64,000 nucleotides of DNA from Mycoplasma anserisalpingitidis (GTDB lineage Bacteria > Bacillota_I > Bacilli_A > Mycoplasmatales > Metamycoplasmataceae): assembly GCF_007858495.1 (NCBI RefSeq), contig NZ_CP041663.1:186001-250000 (forward strand), read 5' to 3'. The position numbers were made by a program, and so were the translations under genes. The notes beneath the pieces were generated by a model, which saw only the letters and a list, made by a program, of their open reading frames with translations, was not told the DNA's origin and did no database searches. This document shows, piece after piece, positions 20,727-31,561 of this stretch (position 1 is its first letter; every line of letters begins with the position of its first letter).

Positions 20727-20752
20727 ACCACTTCGATTGAAGTGGTTTTTTC
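20727..20752 (+). terminator. Terminator of the antitoxin array
   Basis: ACCACTTC-GATT-GAAGTGGT stem with a T-rich tail, 53 nt after the last full repeat. Confidence 0.85.
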
Positions 20753-20770
20753 TTTCTTAAGGGGCGCAAA

Positions 20771-20795
20771 AAAAATCATGAACAGAAGTTCATGA
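20771..20795 (-). terminator. Terminator of asnS
   Basis: TCATGAAC and GTTCATGA flank a 4-nt loop, followed on the minus strand by a run of T, 8 nt beyond the asnS stop. Confidence 0.85.
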
Positions 20796-20802
20796 TCTAC
20801 AA

Positions 20803-22152
20803 CTACATTCTGATATTTCCAGCAGTTCTTGGGTAAGGAATTACATCTCTAATGTTATCAACACCAGTTACATACATCACAAGACGTTCAAAACCTAATC
20901 CAAATCCAGCTGATCCACTATCTCCAAATTTTCTTAAGTCTAAGTATCAAGCCAAATCATCAGCAGGAATGTTTAATTCATTAATTCTTTTTAATAATTT
21001 ATCATAATTTGCTTCACGTTGTGAACCACCAATTAATTCACCAATACCTGGAACTAATAAGTCAAAAGCAGCTACAGTTTTATTATCATTATTTTGGTAC
21101 ATGTAGAATGCCTTAAAATCTTTAGGGAAGTTAATTACAGCAACAGGTCCATTAAATAACTGTTCAGAAATATATCTTTCGTGTTCTGTAGCTAAATCTA
21201 AACCGAATTTAATATCTTTATTTTCAAATTTGTCTTTAACTTTAGCTAATTCAGTGATAGCATCTTTATAATCAATAATATGTAATTCATTATCTAAGAA
21301 TTTGTTTAATCTATTGATAAGTTCTGGGTCATGATGTTTAACTAAATAATCAAATTCAAACTTATTTTTAGCTAAAGTATTTCTTATAACAACTTTTAAC
21401 ATATCATCTGCAAGATGAATAACATCATTTAAATCATAGAAAGCAACTTCAGGTTCAACCATTCAAAATTCAGCAGCATGTTTTTTAGTATTAGAATGTT
21501 CAGCTCTAAAAGTTGGAGCAAAAGTATAAACTTTTTTCATTCCAATAGCATAAGATTCTGCATGAAGTTGTCCTGTAACTCCTAAAGTTGATTTTTTACC
21601 ACCAAAAAATGGATTTTTTGAGTTATCATCAACGTTAAAAGTTTCACCAGCTCCTTCTCCATCATTTGATGTGATAATTGGACTTGACATATAGTAAAAA
21701 TCATTTGCGATGAAATATTTGTGAATTTCTTGAGCTAGTGTTGAACGAATTAACATTGTTGCACGTAAAATATTTGTTCTATGTCTAATGTGAGGTAATT
21801 CTCTAAGTAGTTCAAGTGAAATTTCTTGATTTTGAATTGGAAAATCTTCAGTATTTTTAAGTAACTTAAATTCACTAACAACTAATTCAATTGGTTGTGG
21901 TGCATTTGGCGTTGCAACTAAAGTACCTACTACTTCAATAGCAGCACCAATTTTGATAGTATCTAGTAAACCAAAATCAAAATTTTCTCCTTTGATAACT
22001 AATTGAAGGTTATTTACAGTTGAACCATCATTTAAATTTATAAAACGCATTTTATTATTTCCACGGTTTGAAGAAACCCAACCACTGATTTTGAAGTTCT
22101 CTCATTTGTCGTAATAACTTGGTTTTAATAAAACTTTTTTAACTGAATGCAT
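20803..22152 (-). CDS. asnS: Asparagine-tRNA ligase
   Basis: A 449-residue class IIb aminoacyl-tRNA synthetase. It has an N-terminal OB-fold anticodon-binding domain, then the catalytic domain: motif 2 in [21 protein letters not shown] and motif 3 in [12 protein letters not shown]. The segment [12 protein letters not shown] fits AsnRS rather than AspRS. TGA is read as Trp, including the EFW after motif 2. The start ATG has AAGGAG upstream, and a strong terminator follows. Confidence 0.96.
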
Positions 22153-22317
22153 TTTATACTCCTTAAGCATTAATATTTTTTATATTATACTAGTAATTTT
22201 TTTAATCAATTTAATTATCTAGTATAAAAATTAAATGAACGAAATATATTTCCAAGAATTATTTTTAATCAAAATAAAAGTTTTCTAGTTTAATGAATTT
22301 GTTCTATTTTATCAACT

Positions 22318-22989
22318 TTAGTCAAAATTAACTCCATGATCAATAAGGATATTAAGAAATTCATTTTTTAAATATTTATTTATTTGTGCACCAGCACTTT
22401 GAAGATAAAGATTGTAATCATAAAAGAGATTAAAAATTGACTTTAAGTCTTGGATAGGAATAATTTCTATTGCATGATTTTTGCATAAAAAACCACCTTT
22501 GTAAATTTTAAAATCAACTAAATCTTTTTGATTCAAGCATTCTACACAAGCACTCAAAACTGGTTTTATTCCAAAATTATAAATTAATTTTGACAGTAAA
22601 ATAGTGATTAAAAAATTATTCTTACCTTTTCCAATATTATCTATAAAATAGTAATAGAAGTTAATTATATTATTCTTAAAATTGAAGTTTTTTAATATTT
22701 TGCATAATAATATTACTGTTTTTATTTCACTTCGATTTTGACTGTTTACTTGTTTGATTAAAGTAGCTTTTTTTAATTTCCCAACACTACCTTTAAGCCT
22801 AGCCTTAAAAAAACTTATTTCAATAATAGAACCGATAAAGAGATTATAACGATTTTTACTATCGGGTTTAGTTAAACCATGTGCATAAAGTTGCATTATG
22901 CCTTCGCTTGTTAAGAAAGTTAAAAAGCTTTTATTATCATCGGAGTGAGTTAAATTTAGTAATATTGCTTTACATTTTGTTTCGGCCAT
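22318..22989 (-). CDS. recO: DNA repair protein RecO
   Basis: A 223-residue protein of the RecFOR recombination-mediator system, which loads RecA on single-stranded DNA. The N-terminal OB-fold is recognisable: KAILLNLTHSDDNKSFLTFLT, GIMQLYAHGLTK and KGSVGKLKKATLI. A cysteine cluster CVECLNQ...CKNH near residues 185-210 resembles the zinc-binding part of RecO. TATAAT lies exactly 6 nt before the ATG, so the transcript should be leaderless. The gene is monocistronic between asnS and the fakA operon. Confidence 0.85.
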   Translation of the reverse strand: MAETKCKAILLNLTHSDDNKSFLTFLTSEGIMQLYAHGLTKPDSKNRYNLFIGSIIEISFFKARLKGSVGKLKKATLIKQVNSQNRSEIKTVILLCKILKNFNFKNNIINFYYYFIDNIGKGKNNFLITILLSKLIYNFGIKPVLSACVECLNQKDLVDFKIYKGGFLCKNHAIEIIPIQDLKSIFNLFYDYNLYLQSAGAQINKYLKNEFLNILIDHGVNFD

Positions 22990-22995
22990 AAATAT

Positions 22996-23001
22996 ATTAT
23001 A
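22996..23001 (-). promoter_or_regulatory. Leaderless promoter of recO
   Basis: TATAAT on the minus strand, 6 nt before the ATG at 22989; there is no ribosome site between them. Confidence 0.65.
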
Positions 23002-23028
23002 ATTTTTTTAAAACTAATTTAAAATATT

Positions 23029-23044
23029 GTAAGTATTTACTTAC
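23029..23044. promoter_or_regulatory. 16-nt palindrome at the start of the fakA-plsX-rnc-smc cluster
   Basis: GTAAGTA-TT-TACTTAC, perfect two-fold symmetry, 14 nt upstream of the first gene and just after a weak TAAAATATTG -10 region. Its position suits an operator. No regulator is known from this window. Confidence 0.45.
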
Positions 23045-23058
23045 ACAAAAGAGGCATA

Positions 23059-23370
23059 ATGGATTTAGAACAAGCAAGAGAAATTTTTTTACAGGTTTTA
23101 AGTAGTATCCCTGGAATTGTAAGTATTCATGAAATTAATTTAAGTAGCGATCAAATTGATGAAGAAAACAGAAAAGATATAAATGAAATTTTACAAGTGG
23201 AAAAACTTCAAAAAGGTTGACGTTTTGGTTGCTCGTTAGTGATTTTGTATGGTCTATCAGCTAAAAGCATTGTTAATCAAATTTACAAACAACTTAAATT
23301 TATTCTAAGCAAAAACAAAGAAAAACTTTATGGAATAAACATTTTTATTAAAGGAGTACATTATGAGTAA
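23059..23370 (+). CDS. Asp23/Gls24-like (YloU-type) protein
   Basis: A 103-residue small protein. The order IPGIVSIHEI, then RFGCSLVILYGLSAKSIVNQIYKQLKFIL, resembles the Asp23/Gls24 fold, and the gene lies directly before the DAK-domain kinase, as yloU lies before yloV in Firmicutes. It overlaps fakA by 8 nt. One TGA is read as Trp (KGW). GAGG precedes the ATG. The molecular role is not established. Confidence 0.7.
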
Positions 23371-24994
23371 GAAGTTAGATGGTAAGCTGTTTGCTCAAGC
23401 GGTTATTTCAGGTTCTAATGCTCTCGTTAATGCAAAAAATAGAATTGACGCATTAAATGTCTTTCCGGTTCCTGATGGTGATACAGGAACAAATATGGCT
23501 TCGACTATTCAAGGAGCTGCTTCAAAAATGAATTTTGAGCAAGCGAATTTAAGTAAGCTATCTGATGAAATAGCAAAAAACATGCTTCTTGGAGCTCGTG
23601 GGAATAGTGGAGTTATTTTAAGTCAAATTTTCCGTGGTCTAGCAAATGGTTTTGTTTCGATTAGTTCTGCAAGTACTCAAGACTTAATTTTTGCATTCGC
23701 TGCTGCGACTAAAAAAGCATACAGTGCTGTATTAAAACCAATTGAAGGGACTATTTTAACAGTTATTCGTGAAACCAGTGAGATGCTTTCTAATGAATTC
23801 AAAGATCGTAATGATGTAGAATTGGAAGAATTCTTTAAAAAAGTTGTTGATTTTGCTCGTATTTCTTGTGATAATACACCAAACAAATTAAAAACCTTAA
23901 GAGAAGTTGGTGTAACTGATAGTGGTGGTGAAGGGCTTTATACAATTTTTAATGGAATGTATCAATTCTTCGCAGGTAAACCAGTAGAAATTTCTCAAAG
24001 TAGCGAACAAATTGATAAATTTATCAATGACACTGATGTTTACGATGGTGAATTTGGGTATTGTACAGAATTTATTATTGATTTATCAAATCCTGATATT
24101 TTTGACAAAGAAGAATTTACTAAAAGTATTGGCGAGATAGCTACTAGTTTAGTTGTTGTTAACGATGAAAATATATTAAAAGTTCATGGTCACACCATTA
24201 AACCTGGTGAAATGTTGAATTTTGGACAAAATTATGGTGAATTTATTAAGATTAAATCTGAGAATATGACGCTACAAGCAAATAACTCCAAAGCTACAGC
24301 TAAAGACTTAAAAGAGTCAAAAGACGAACAAAAGAAAAGTCTTTGTGGAATAATTTCATGTAATTTAGGTTCAGGAATCATCGAAAGAATGCGTGAATAT
24401 GGTTGCGATTACATAATTGAAAGTGGACAAACTCAAAATCCAAGTGCTCAAGATTTAATTGAAGCGATTAATTCTGTAAATGCTGAAACAGTTTTTGTTC
24501 TACCGAATAACTCAAATATTTTACTTGTTTCACAACAAGCTGCACAAGTAGTTAATGATAAAAACGTCATCATTATTCCAACTAAAACTCAAATTGAAGG
24601 TATTACTGCTTTAATAAACTTTAACAAAGATAATAGTGCTGAAGATAATCAAGAAATTATGCTTGAAGCAATTAAAGATGTAACTACTGGAGAAGTTACT
24701 AAAGCTGTTCGCACTACTAAACTTAACGGTGTAAATATCAAAGAAGGTGAGTATATTTCAATTACTCGTGGTAACATAATTGCTTCATGTGAAACTTATT
24801 TAGAATCATCTAAAAAATTAATTAATAAAATGGTTAAGAAAAATCATGAAATTATAAGCATTTATTATGGTGATGTAGCCAGCGAATCAGATGCAATTGA
24901 ATTACAAAACTGAATTGAAGGAAATTTTGATATTGAAGTTGAAATCATTAATGGAAATCAACCAAATTATCAATTTATTATAGGTGTAGAATAA
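23363..24994 (+). CDS. fakA: DAK-domain fatty acid kinase (FakA/YloV type)
   Basis: A 543-residue cytoplasmic kinase that phosphorylates fatty acids carried by a FakB (DegV) partner. The N-terminal DhaL/DAK ATP-binding domain shows NVFPVPDGDTGTNM (metal-binding Asp residues), GARGNSGVILSQ and TDSGGEGLYT; a middle domain and a C-terminal DegV-like domain (SVNAETVFVLPNNSN) follow. No FakB gene is in the window. It overlaps the preceding gene by 8 nt and plsX by 1 nt (TAATG), so it is coupled with the enzyme using its acyl-phosphate product. TGA-Trp occurs near the C-terminus. Confidence 0.9.
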
Positions 24995-25995
24995 TGAATT
25001 TTAAAATAGCTTTTGATGTTAACGGTAATGATAAAGGTGTTGAAGCTTCGATTAAAGCATCACTTTATTTTGTTAAAGAAAATCCAAATATTGAAATAAT
25101 TCTTGTTGGTGATAAAGGACAAATTGATCAATTTTTAAGTGAAAAACATCCCCAAATAAGCATTATTGACAATCCTAATACGGTTAAATTTGATGAAAAT
25201 ATTAGAAATATGCTCCGCGAAGATACTTCAATGAAAGAAGCAATCAATTTAGTAAAAAATAATCAGGCAGATGCAGTTATAACAAGTGGAGATTCAGGTT
25301 CATATTTAGCTCTTTGCACTTTCATTCTTGGCAGACTTGAAGGAATTTCTCGTCCTGCATTTATGCCCATTATGCCTACAATAAAAGGTAAAAAATTTCT
25401 TTTATTAGATGTTGGTGCAAATTTAAATACTAAAAGTGATTTTCTTATTGAATGAAGTATTGTTGCAAATGAATATGCTAAAGTTTTATTAAATGTTGAA
25501 AATCCAAAAGTCGCTTTACTAAATATTGGTACCGAAGATTATAAAGGACTCGAGATTGTTCGTGAAGCTAATCAAAAATTAATGCAAACAGAAAATTTAA
25601 ATTACATTGGCTTTCAAGAACCAAGAGATATTTTAAATTACACTACTGATATTGCGGTTATTGATGGTTATGGTGGTAACTTAGTATTAAAATCACTTGA
25701 GGGTGCAATTCTAAGTTTCAAAGATTTAATCAAGCAAAATATTATGAAAAAAACTTTAAGAAAAATTGGTTACCTTTTTCTAAAAGGCGCTTTCAAAGAT
25801 GTTTCTGAAACTTTAGATTATAGAAATGTTGGTGCAGCTTGAGTAATTGGTCTTAAAAAACTTGCCATTAAAAGTCATGGTTCAAGCGACTATAAATCTT
25901 ATGTTGGCGCACTAAATCAAATTAAATTAGGATTAAATAAAAACCTGAATCAAAAAATCGTCAGTTCATTAAATAAACTTCCATCAACTGAGTAG
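24994..25995 (+). CDS. plsX: Phosphate acyltransferase PlsX
   Basis: A 333-residue enzyme interconverting acyl-ACP and acyl-phosphate for phospholipid synthesis. Family features are the N-terminal DVNGNDKG (a variant of the usual DxMGGD), AVITSGDSGSYLAL, RPAFMPIMPT and LLDVGANLNTKSDFLIEW. It is coupled to fakA by a 1-nt overlap; together they channel exogenous fatty acids into acyl-phosphate. A hairpin at its very end acts as terminator. Confidence 0.92.
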
Positions 25996-26006
25996 TTGAT
26001 GTTTTT
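25982..26006 (+). terminator. Terminator overlapping the end of plsX
   Basis: CATCAACT-GAGT-AGTTGATG stem then TTTTT; the plsX stop codon lies in the loop and right arm. A new -10 (TATAAT at 26042) then serves rnc. Confidence 0.7.
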
Positions 26007-26068
26007 AATTATTTACATTTATTAAATAAAATATTAAAATATATAATATGAAAACAAAGTAGGGAGAA

Positions 26069-26767
26069 ATGGATATAATCAAAGCTAAAAATCTAGATGA
26101 ATTTTTTCATTTTAATGATATAAAACCCAAAAATAAAACATTATATATTTTGGCTCTAACTCACCCATCTAAAAGTCAAAATAATAAACTTCAAAGTTAT
26201 GAAAGACTTGAATTCCTTGGAGATTCATTATTACAATTTATAACAACTTCATATATTTACAAAAAATTTCCAAAAATGTTACAAGGAAAAGGTACTTTAT
26301 TACGCTCGAAAGTCGTAAGTACTTCATCACTTTCAGAAATTTCACAAATGATCGGTCTCCCAAAATTAGTTTATTCAGCTGGAGGCGAAGCTGCTAGAGA
26401 AGTTAAAACTTCAGCTAAAGTTCAAGCTGATTTATTCGAGTCGATCACTGGTGCAATTTTTGAAGATTTAGGGCTAAAAGAAACTATAAAATTTGTAGGA
26501 AAATTTCTTTATCCGGCCATTGATAAATTTTATAACAAAGAAAATAAAGATGCCAAAACGGTATTACAAGAAATTTTTCAGTCAATGAATAAAATGTCTG
26601 TCATTTATCAAGTTGAAGTTCTTGATGAAAAGCGTTTTGGTGCAAAAGCAATTCATGATGGAATTGTTTATGGCGAAGGAATTGGATTAAGTAAAAAAGA
26701 AGCTGAGATAAAAGCTGCAGAAAATGCACTTAAAAAGCTTAATCTCGAAACTAAGGAGAATAGATAA
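26069..26767 (+). CDS. rnc: Ribonuclease III
   Basis: A 232-residue double-strand-specific endoribonuclease for rRNA and mRNA processing. The catalytic signature ERLEFLGD is at residues 46-53 and the second acidic site is in ADLFESITGAIFEDLG; a double-stranded RNA-binding domain ends the protein (FGAKAIHDGIVYGEGIGLSK). GGGAG precedes the ATG, with TATAAT 22 nt before that. It overlaps smc by 1 nt; the rnc-smc pair is also found in many Firmicutes. Confidence 0.95.
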   Translation: MDIIKAKNLDEFFHFNDIKPKNKTLYILALTHPSKSQNNKLQSYERLEFLGDSLLQFITTSYIYKKFPKMLQGKGTLLRSKVVSTSSLSEISQMIGLPKLVYSAGGEAAREVKTSAKVQADLFESITGAIFEDLGLKETIKFVGKFLYPAIDKFYNKENKDAKTVLQEIFQSMNKMSVIYQVEVLDEKRFGAKAIHDGIVYGEGIGLSKKEAEIKAAENALKKLNLETKENR

Positions 26768-29712
26768 TGAAATTAGTAAAAATTGAAGCGCATGGATTTA
26801 AGTCTTTTGCTGATCCAATTGTTTTAAGATTTGATGGAGGAGTTTCTGGAATCATTGGTCCAAATGGTTCTGGTAAAAGTAATATCAACGATGCCATTAA
26901 ATGAGTTTTAGGAGAACAATCTTCTCGTGAGCTTCGTGGTGATAATATGGATGATGTAATTTTTACTGGATCAAAAATTGTCCCAGCTATGGATAAAGCA
27001 TATGTAACTTTAACTTTTGACAATCGAGAACATTTATCAAAATTTGAAGAAGACTATATATCAATAACAAGAAAAATTACAAGAAATAAGGGCAGCGAAT
27101 ATTTTATTAATGGTGAACCTTCAAGACAAAAAGATATTAAAATGATTGCAATGGAAACTGGAATCGGTAAATCTTCTCTAGCAATTATTTCTCAAGGTAC
27201 TGTTGCAGAAATTGCTGAAGCTACAGACGAACAAAGACGTGCAATTTTTGAAGAAGCTGCTGGTGTTTCTAAATATAAACTTAAAAAAGCCGAAACTGAA
27301 AGAAAACTCGAAAAAACTTCTCAGTCATTAAGTCAAGTAAAGACCATTATTAATGAACTTGAAAAACAACTTACTCCACTTCAAAAGCAAGCTGAAAAGG
27401 CTAAATTATTTCTTGAAAAAACTGATCAATTAAAAAAGGTTGAAATCGCACTTCTTGGTAGGGATATTACTGTTGGAACTGAAAAATTGAGTGTTTTAAG
27501 TGAAAAACTTAGAGGTGTTGATGAAACTAAGGTTGATTACAAAAAACGTATTGATGAATATAATAAAAAATGCACAAAATTAACTATTGATATTACTGAT
27601 CTTAGACGTGGAATTAACGAAAAAAATGGAAAAATTAATGCTTTAAGAGATAGTTATAATGCTTTATCAGTTGCAGTAGAAAAAGAAAAACAAAGAAGAG
27701 AATTAATTGCATCAGGTCAACTTAGAAGTAGTAATTCTGAAAGACTTAGCGCACTTAAAAACTTAATTGAAACTTCAAATCATCAATTAAAAACTTATGA
27801 TGAACAGATTGCTAAGTTGAGTTCCCAAAGAAGTGAACTTGATAAGTTAAATGACAACCTTACAATCCAAAAAAGATCTATTGAATTAGATAAAAATGAA
27901 AAAAATAAGAAAAAGATTGAAATTGAAACAAATATTAGAATTCTTAAACAACAAAAAGAAAGTCATAGTAATCTATTTAAAGGAACAAAGACAATCCTTG
28001 ACAATAAAAGATTATTTAAAGGATATAAAGGACTTGTTGCCGACTTAATTGAAGTTAATAGCGAATTTCATACTGCAATCGACACAGTTCTGAATAATGC
28101 TGCACAATACGTTGTGGTTAGGGATAGCGAAACAGCTGTAGAAGCCGTTAACTTCCTGAAAAAAAATCATGGTGGTAGAGCTACATTCATTCCGATGAGC
28201 TCAATCCAAGCTAAGAGTGTTCGTGACGACCATCTTTTAGCAATTCAAGGATATCCAGGGTTTATTGGAATTGCTTCTGATTTAGTTAAATATTCACCTG
28301 AATTTAAACTACTTGCTAAATTCTTATTAGGAAATATTATTGTTGTTGAAGATGTTGAATCAGCTAATAAAATTTCTGAAATTATTGATAAAAAATACAT
28401 GGTTGTAACTAAAGATGGTGACACTATTAGAGTTGGTGGTGTTGTTGTTGGTGGTGAAAAAATCAATAATGCCAGTTCATTACTTGGAGTTGATGAACAA
28501 ATTCTTAAATTAGAAAATCTACTCCCACAAATTAATGAATATTTGGATGAAAAAGAAAATTTAGTTTACGATATTTCAAATAAAATTGAACAATTATTTA
28601 GAAATAAAAATGAAATCGACAAACGTTTAGTGTCAATCTCAGAGTATAAAAGAAATACCGAAAAAGAACTTATTGAATATACTAATGAATTAAAAAATAT
28701 AACAACAGAAGAAATTAAATTTAGTGATGAAGTTAATGACATTAACGTTGTTGATATTGAAGTAGTTAAGTATAAATTGGAAGAACTTCAGTCTTCACTT
28801 AAAGTTGATTATTCACTTTTAGAAAGATATGAATCAGATTTTTCAAGATATAATAGCGAAAAATCAGAATTAGAGAGATTGTTAACTGATTTAATTGAAG
28901 ACTATAGTGAAGATTCAACTAAATATGAATTAACTAAGCAAGCTTTAGAAAATGACAAGTTCAGATTAACTAATTATTATAATTTAACCCATGAGTATGT
29001 TGTTGCTAACTATGTTTTAGAAATTGATCCTGAACAAGCTAGAGATTTTGTTGATAAAACTCGTTTAGAAATCGAAAAAATTGGTAATGTCAATATTGAT
29101 TCTATCGAACAACTAAGTATTATCCAAGAGCGTTATGATTTAATTAAGAAAAATAATGACGAACTAGAAGAAGCGAAAGACACAATCATTGCTACAATAG
29201 CTGAAATGGATAAATTAATCATCACTAGATTATTAAATATAGTTAATGATGTAAATAATGAGTTTGATGAAATTTTTAGAACTATGTTTGGTGGTGGAGG
29301 AGCTAAAATCTACTTTACAGACAAAAATGATATTTTAAATAGTGGAATTGGCATTGAAGCTCAACCTCCAGGTAAAAATATTAAAAATCTTAAACTTTTT
29401 TCGGGTGGAGAAAAGTCACTTATAGCAATTTCTTTACTTTTTGGAATTCTTAAAGCTCGTCCTTTACCTCTTTGTATTTTGGATGAGGTTGACGGAGCTC
29501 TTGATGAAGCTAATGTAGTTAGATTTGCTGAATATTTACAATCTCTTAAGAATAAAACTCAATTCTTAGTAATTACTCATAGACATGGTTCAATGTCTAG
29601 AATGGATAATCTTTTTGGAGCTACAATGCAAAAACGTGGTGTAACAACTTTCTTTAGCGTTGAATTAGCTCAAGCTAAAAATATGGTTGAAGATGTAAAA
29701 ATTGAACAATAA
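26767..29712 (+). CDS. smc: Chromosome segregation protein SMC
   Basis: A 981-residue condensin ATPase. Walker A GPNGSGKS is at residues 31-38. A long coiled coil follows, then the hinge domain (about 400-510, GYKGLVADLIEV ... GGVVVGGEK), a second coiled coil, the signature LFSGGEKSLIA and Walker B PLCILDEVDGALDEANV. It is shorter than typical SMC (about 1180 aa), mainly in the coiled coil. Partner ScpA/ScpB genes are not in the window. One TGA-Trp lies in the head (IKW). The PntC-like gene follows after 28 nt. Confidence 0.96.
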
Positions 29713-29740
29713 TATTTATTGCTCGCAATAAAGGAGAATT

Positions 29741-31561
29741 ATGATTAAAAATGCAATTATCTTTGCTGCTGGAAAAGGTTCTAGATTAACAACCTATACT
29801 AAGCATGTGCCTAAGCCATTGATTAAAATTTTAAATAAAGAAACGAACCAAGATGAAGCTTTAATTGAAAGAAATATTAAATTTCTTCATCAAAGTGGAA
29901 TTAAAGAAATTTATGTTGTGGTTGGATATCTAAAAAAACAATTCAATTATTTAGCCAAAAAATATGGTGTAACTTTAATCGAAAATGATAAGTTCGAATA
30001 TGAAAATAATATATCATCTTTAGCAGTTTCAATTGAACATTGAGGTGATACATTATATATTGAAGGAGATATTTATTTAACTAAAAATATTATTCCAGAT
30101 TTAATTAAAGAAATTGAAGAATCTAACTATAAAAGCATTTATTGAGGTGCAGAGGATGAGCATATTAATGAAACTTGCTTTATTTTAAGAAATAATTTAA
30201 TTGTTGGTCAATATGCTAAAAATATGATCAAAGGTGACTTAAAATGAACTGGTCTAGGTTATGTAAATAAAGATTTTGGTGATTATATGAGATCACATTT
30301 TAATGACTATTATTCAATTCCAGAAAATAAACAAAATTATTATGAACAATTTTTATGAAGTTTAAATCAACCAGTAGAATGTCACATAACAAGCAAAAAT
30401 AATTTCTATGAAATTGACAATTTCTACGATTTAATCAGTGTAGATGAACGTTATAGAACACATGATGTTGTTAAGTTATGAACTCCCGGACCAACAAATA
30501 TTGATCAAGAAATTAGTGATTTAATTCTTAAAGGTATTGTTCACCATCGTTCAAATTTAGCTGAATTTTACATCACTAAATTACATGATAATCTTAAACA
30601 AGTGTTTAATACTACTAAAGCCACACCAATTATAATAACAGCTAGTGGTACTGGTGTTATGGAATCTGCTGTAGTTAACTTAATTAACTCTAAAGATAAA
30701 GTTATTTTAATTTCGGTGGGTGATTTTGGTGATAGATTTTATGAAATATTAAAATTATATCTTGAAGATGAAAAGAACATTTTATTCTTTAGATACCCAG
30801 ATTATTCAACCTATAATATAGATGATTTCAAACATTTAATACCTGAAGTTAAAGCTGTATTTGTCACTCATCATGAAACAAGTACTGGTGTACTAAATAA
30901 TATCAGTGAATTAGGTAAATTAACTAAAGATACTGATACATTATTAATTTGTGATTCAGTTTCATCGGTATTAAACGAAGAATTCAACTTTGATGAATGA
31001 GGGGTAGATATTGCTTTTGCTTCTTCAGCTAAAGGTTTTTCAATTTATCCTGGACTTTCAATTGTATGTATTTCACCTAAAGCTGAAAAAGTTATGGAAA
31101 AATGCAATACACCAAGATATTACTTTGACTATAGAAAATACTTAAAATACTATAGAGAATCAAAACAAACTCCATTTACTCCAGCAATTAATTTGATTGT
31201 TTCTATGTCTGAATCAATTGATGTCATGAATAATACTTCTCTTCAAGTTATTAACCAAAAAAAATGAGAAGTGTTTAATTACTTAAATGAAGAACTTGAA
31301 AAATTAAATTTTGTTAATAAAGTTCCTAAAGATCTTAGAACTTGTTCAATGTTATGCATGGAAGCACCAAAAGGTATTGATTGCGAAAAAATGAGAAATT
31401 TTGTTTCAGCTAATTCGAATAATTACTTTGAATTAGGTAGAAATGAAAAAAGACATTCAGTTATCAGAGTTGGTATTTCTAGATTAATAACTATTGATGA
31501 TGCTAAAATTGTCGTTAAGAATATTAAAAAATTCATAGAAAGTGAAAAAAATGAAAAATAA
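29741..31561 (+). CDS. Fused nucleotidyltransferase / class V aminotransferase (LicC or PntC-AEPT type)
   Basis: A 606-residue two-domain protein. Residues 1 to about 240 are a sugar-phosphate-type nucleotidyltransferase with FAAGKGSRL near the N-terminus, KPLIKI, and NNISSLAVS, as in choline-phosphate and phosphonate cytidylyltransferases (LicC/PntC). Residues about 245-600 are a PLP-dependent class V aminotransferase opening with TPGPTNID; SSAKGFSIYPGLS carries the likely PLP lysine, and the end has VIRVGISR. The same fusion is known as PntC-AEPT, which makes and CMP-activates 2-aminoethylphosphonate. No PEP mutase or phosphonopyruvate decarboxylase gene is in the window, so phosphocholine or another amine is also possible. 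A licD gene overlaps its end. Confidence 0.8.

Larger units (their letters stand above)
20543..20752 (+). ncRNA. Putative ToxI-type antitoxin RNA (three 42-nt pseudoknot repeats)
   Basis: Predicted transcript from the -10 box at 20532 to the terminator at 20727-20752. Each 42-nt repeat can form an H-type pseudoknot: TTGGG pairs with TCCAA around a loop containing TTCGC, and that loop pairs with GCGAG or GCGAA downstream. The variable position keeps pairing through a G-U or A-U pair. This is the fold by which ToxI RNAs bind ToxN. The array lies after the toxin gene, opposite to the usual order. The RNA itself is inferred, not observed. Confidence 0.7.

Noticed and set aside
20559-20795. Frame encoding a repeated GFAPSKIRRGYKAL peptide over the 42-nt array
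   Set aside because: The unit length is a multiple of three, so any open frame repeats. The DNA pairs as pseudoknots, there is no ribosome site, and the locus context is an RNA antitoxin.
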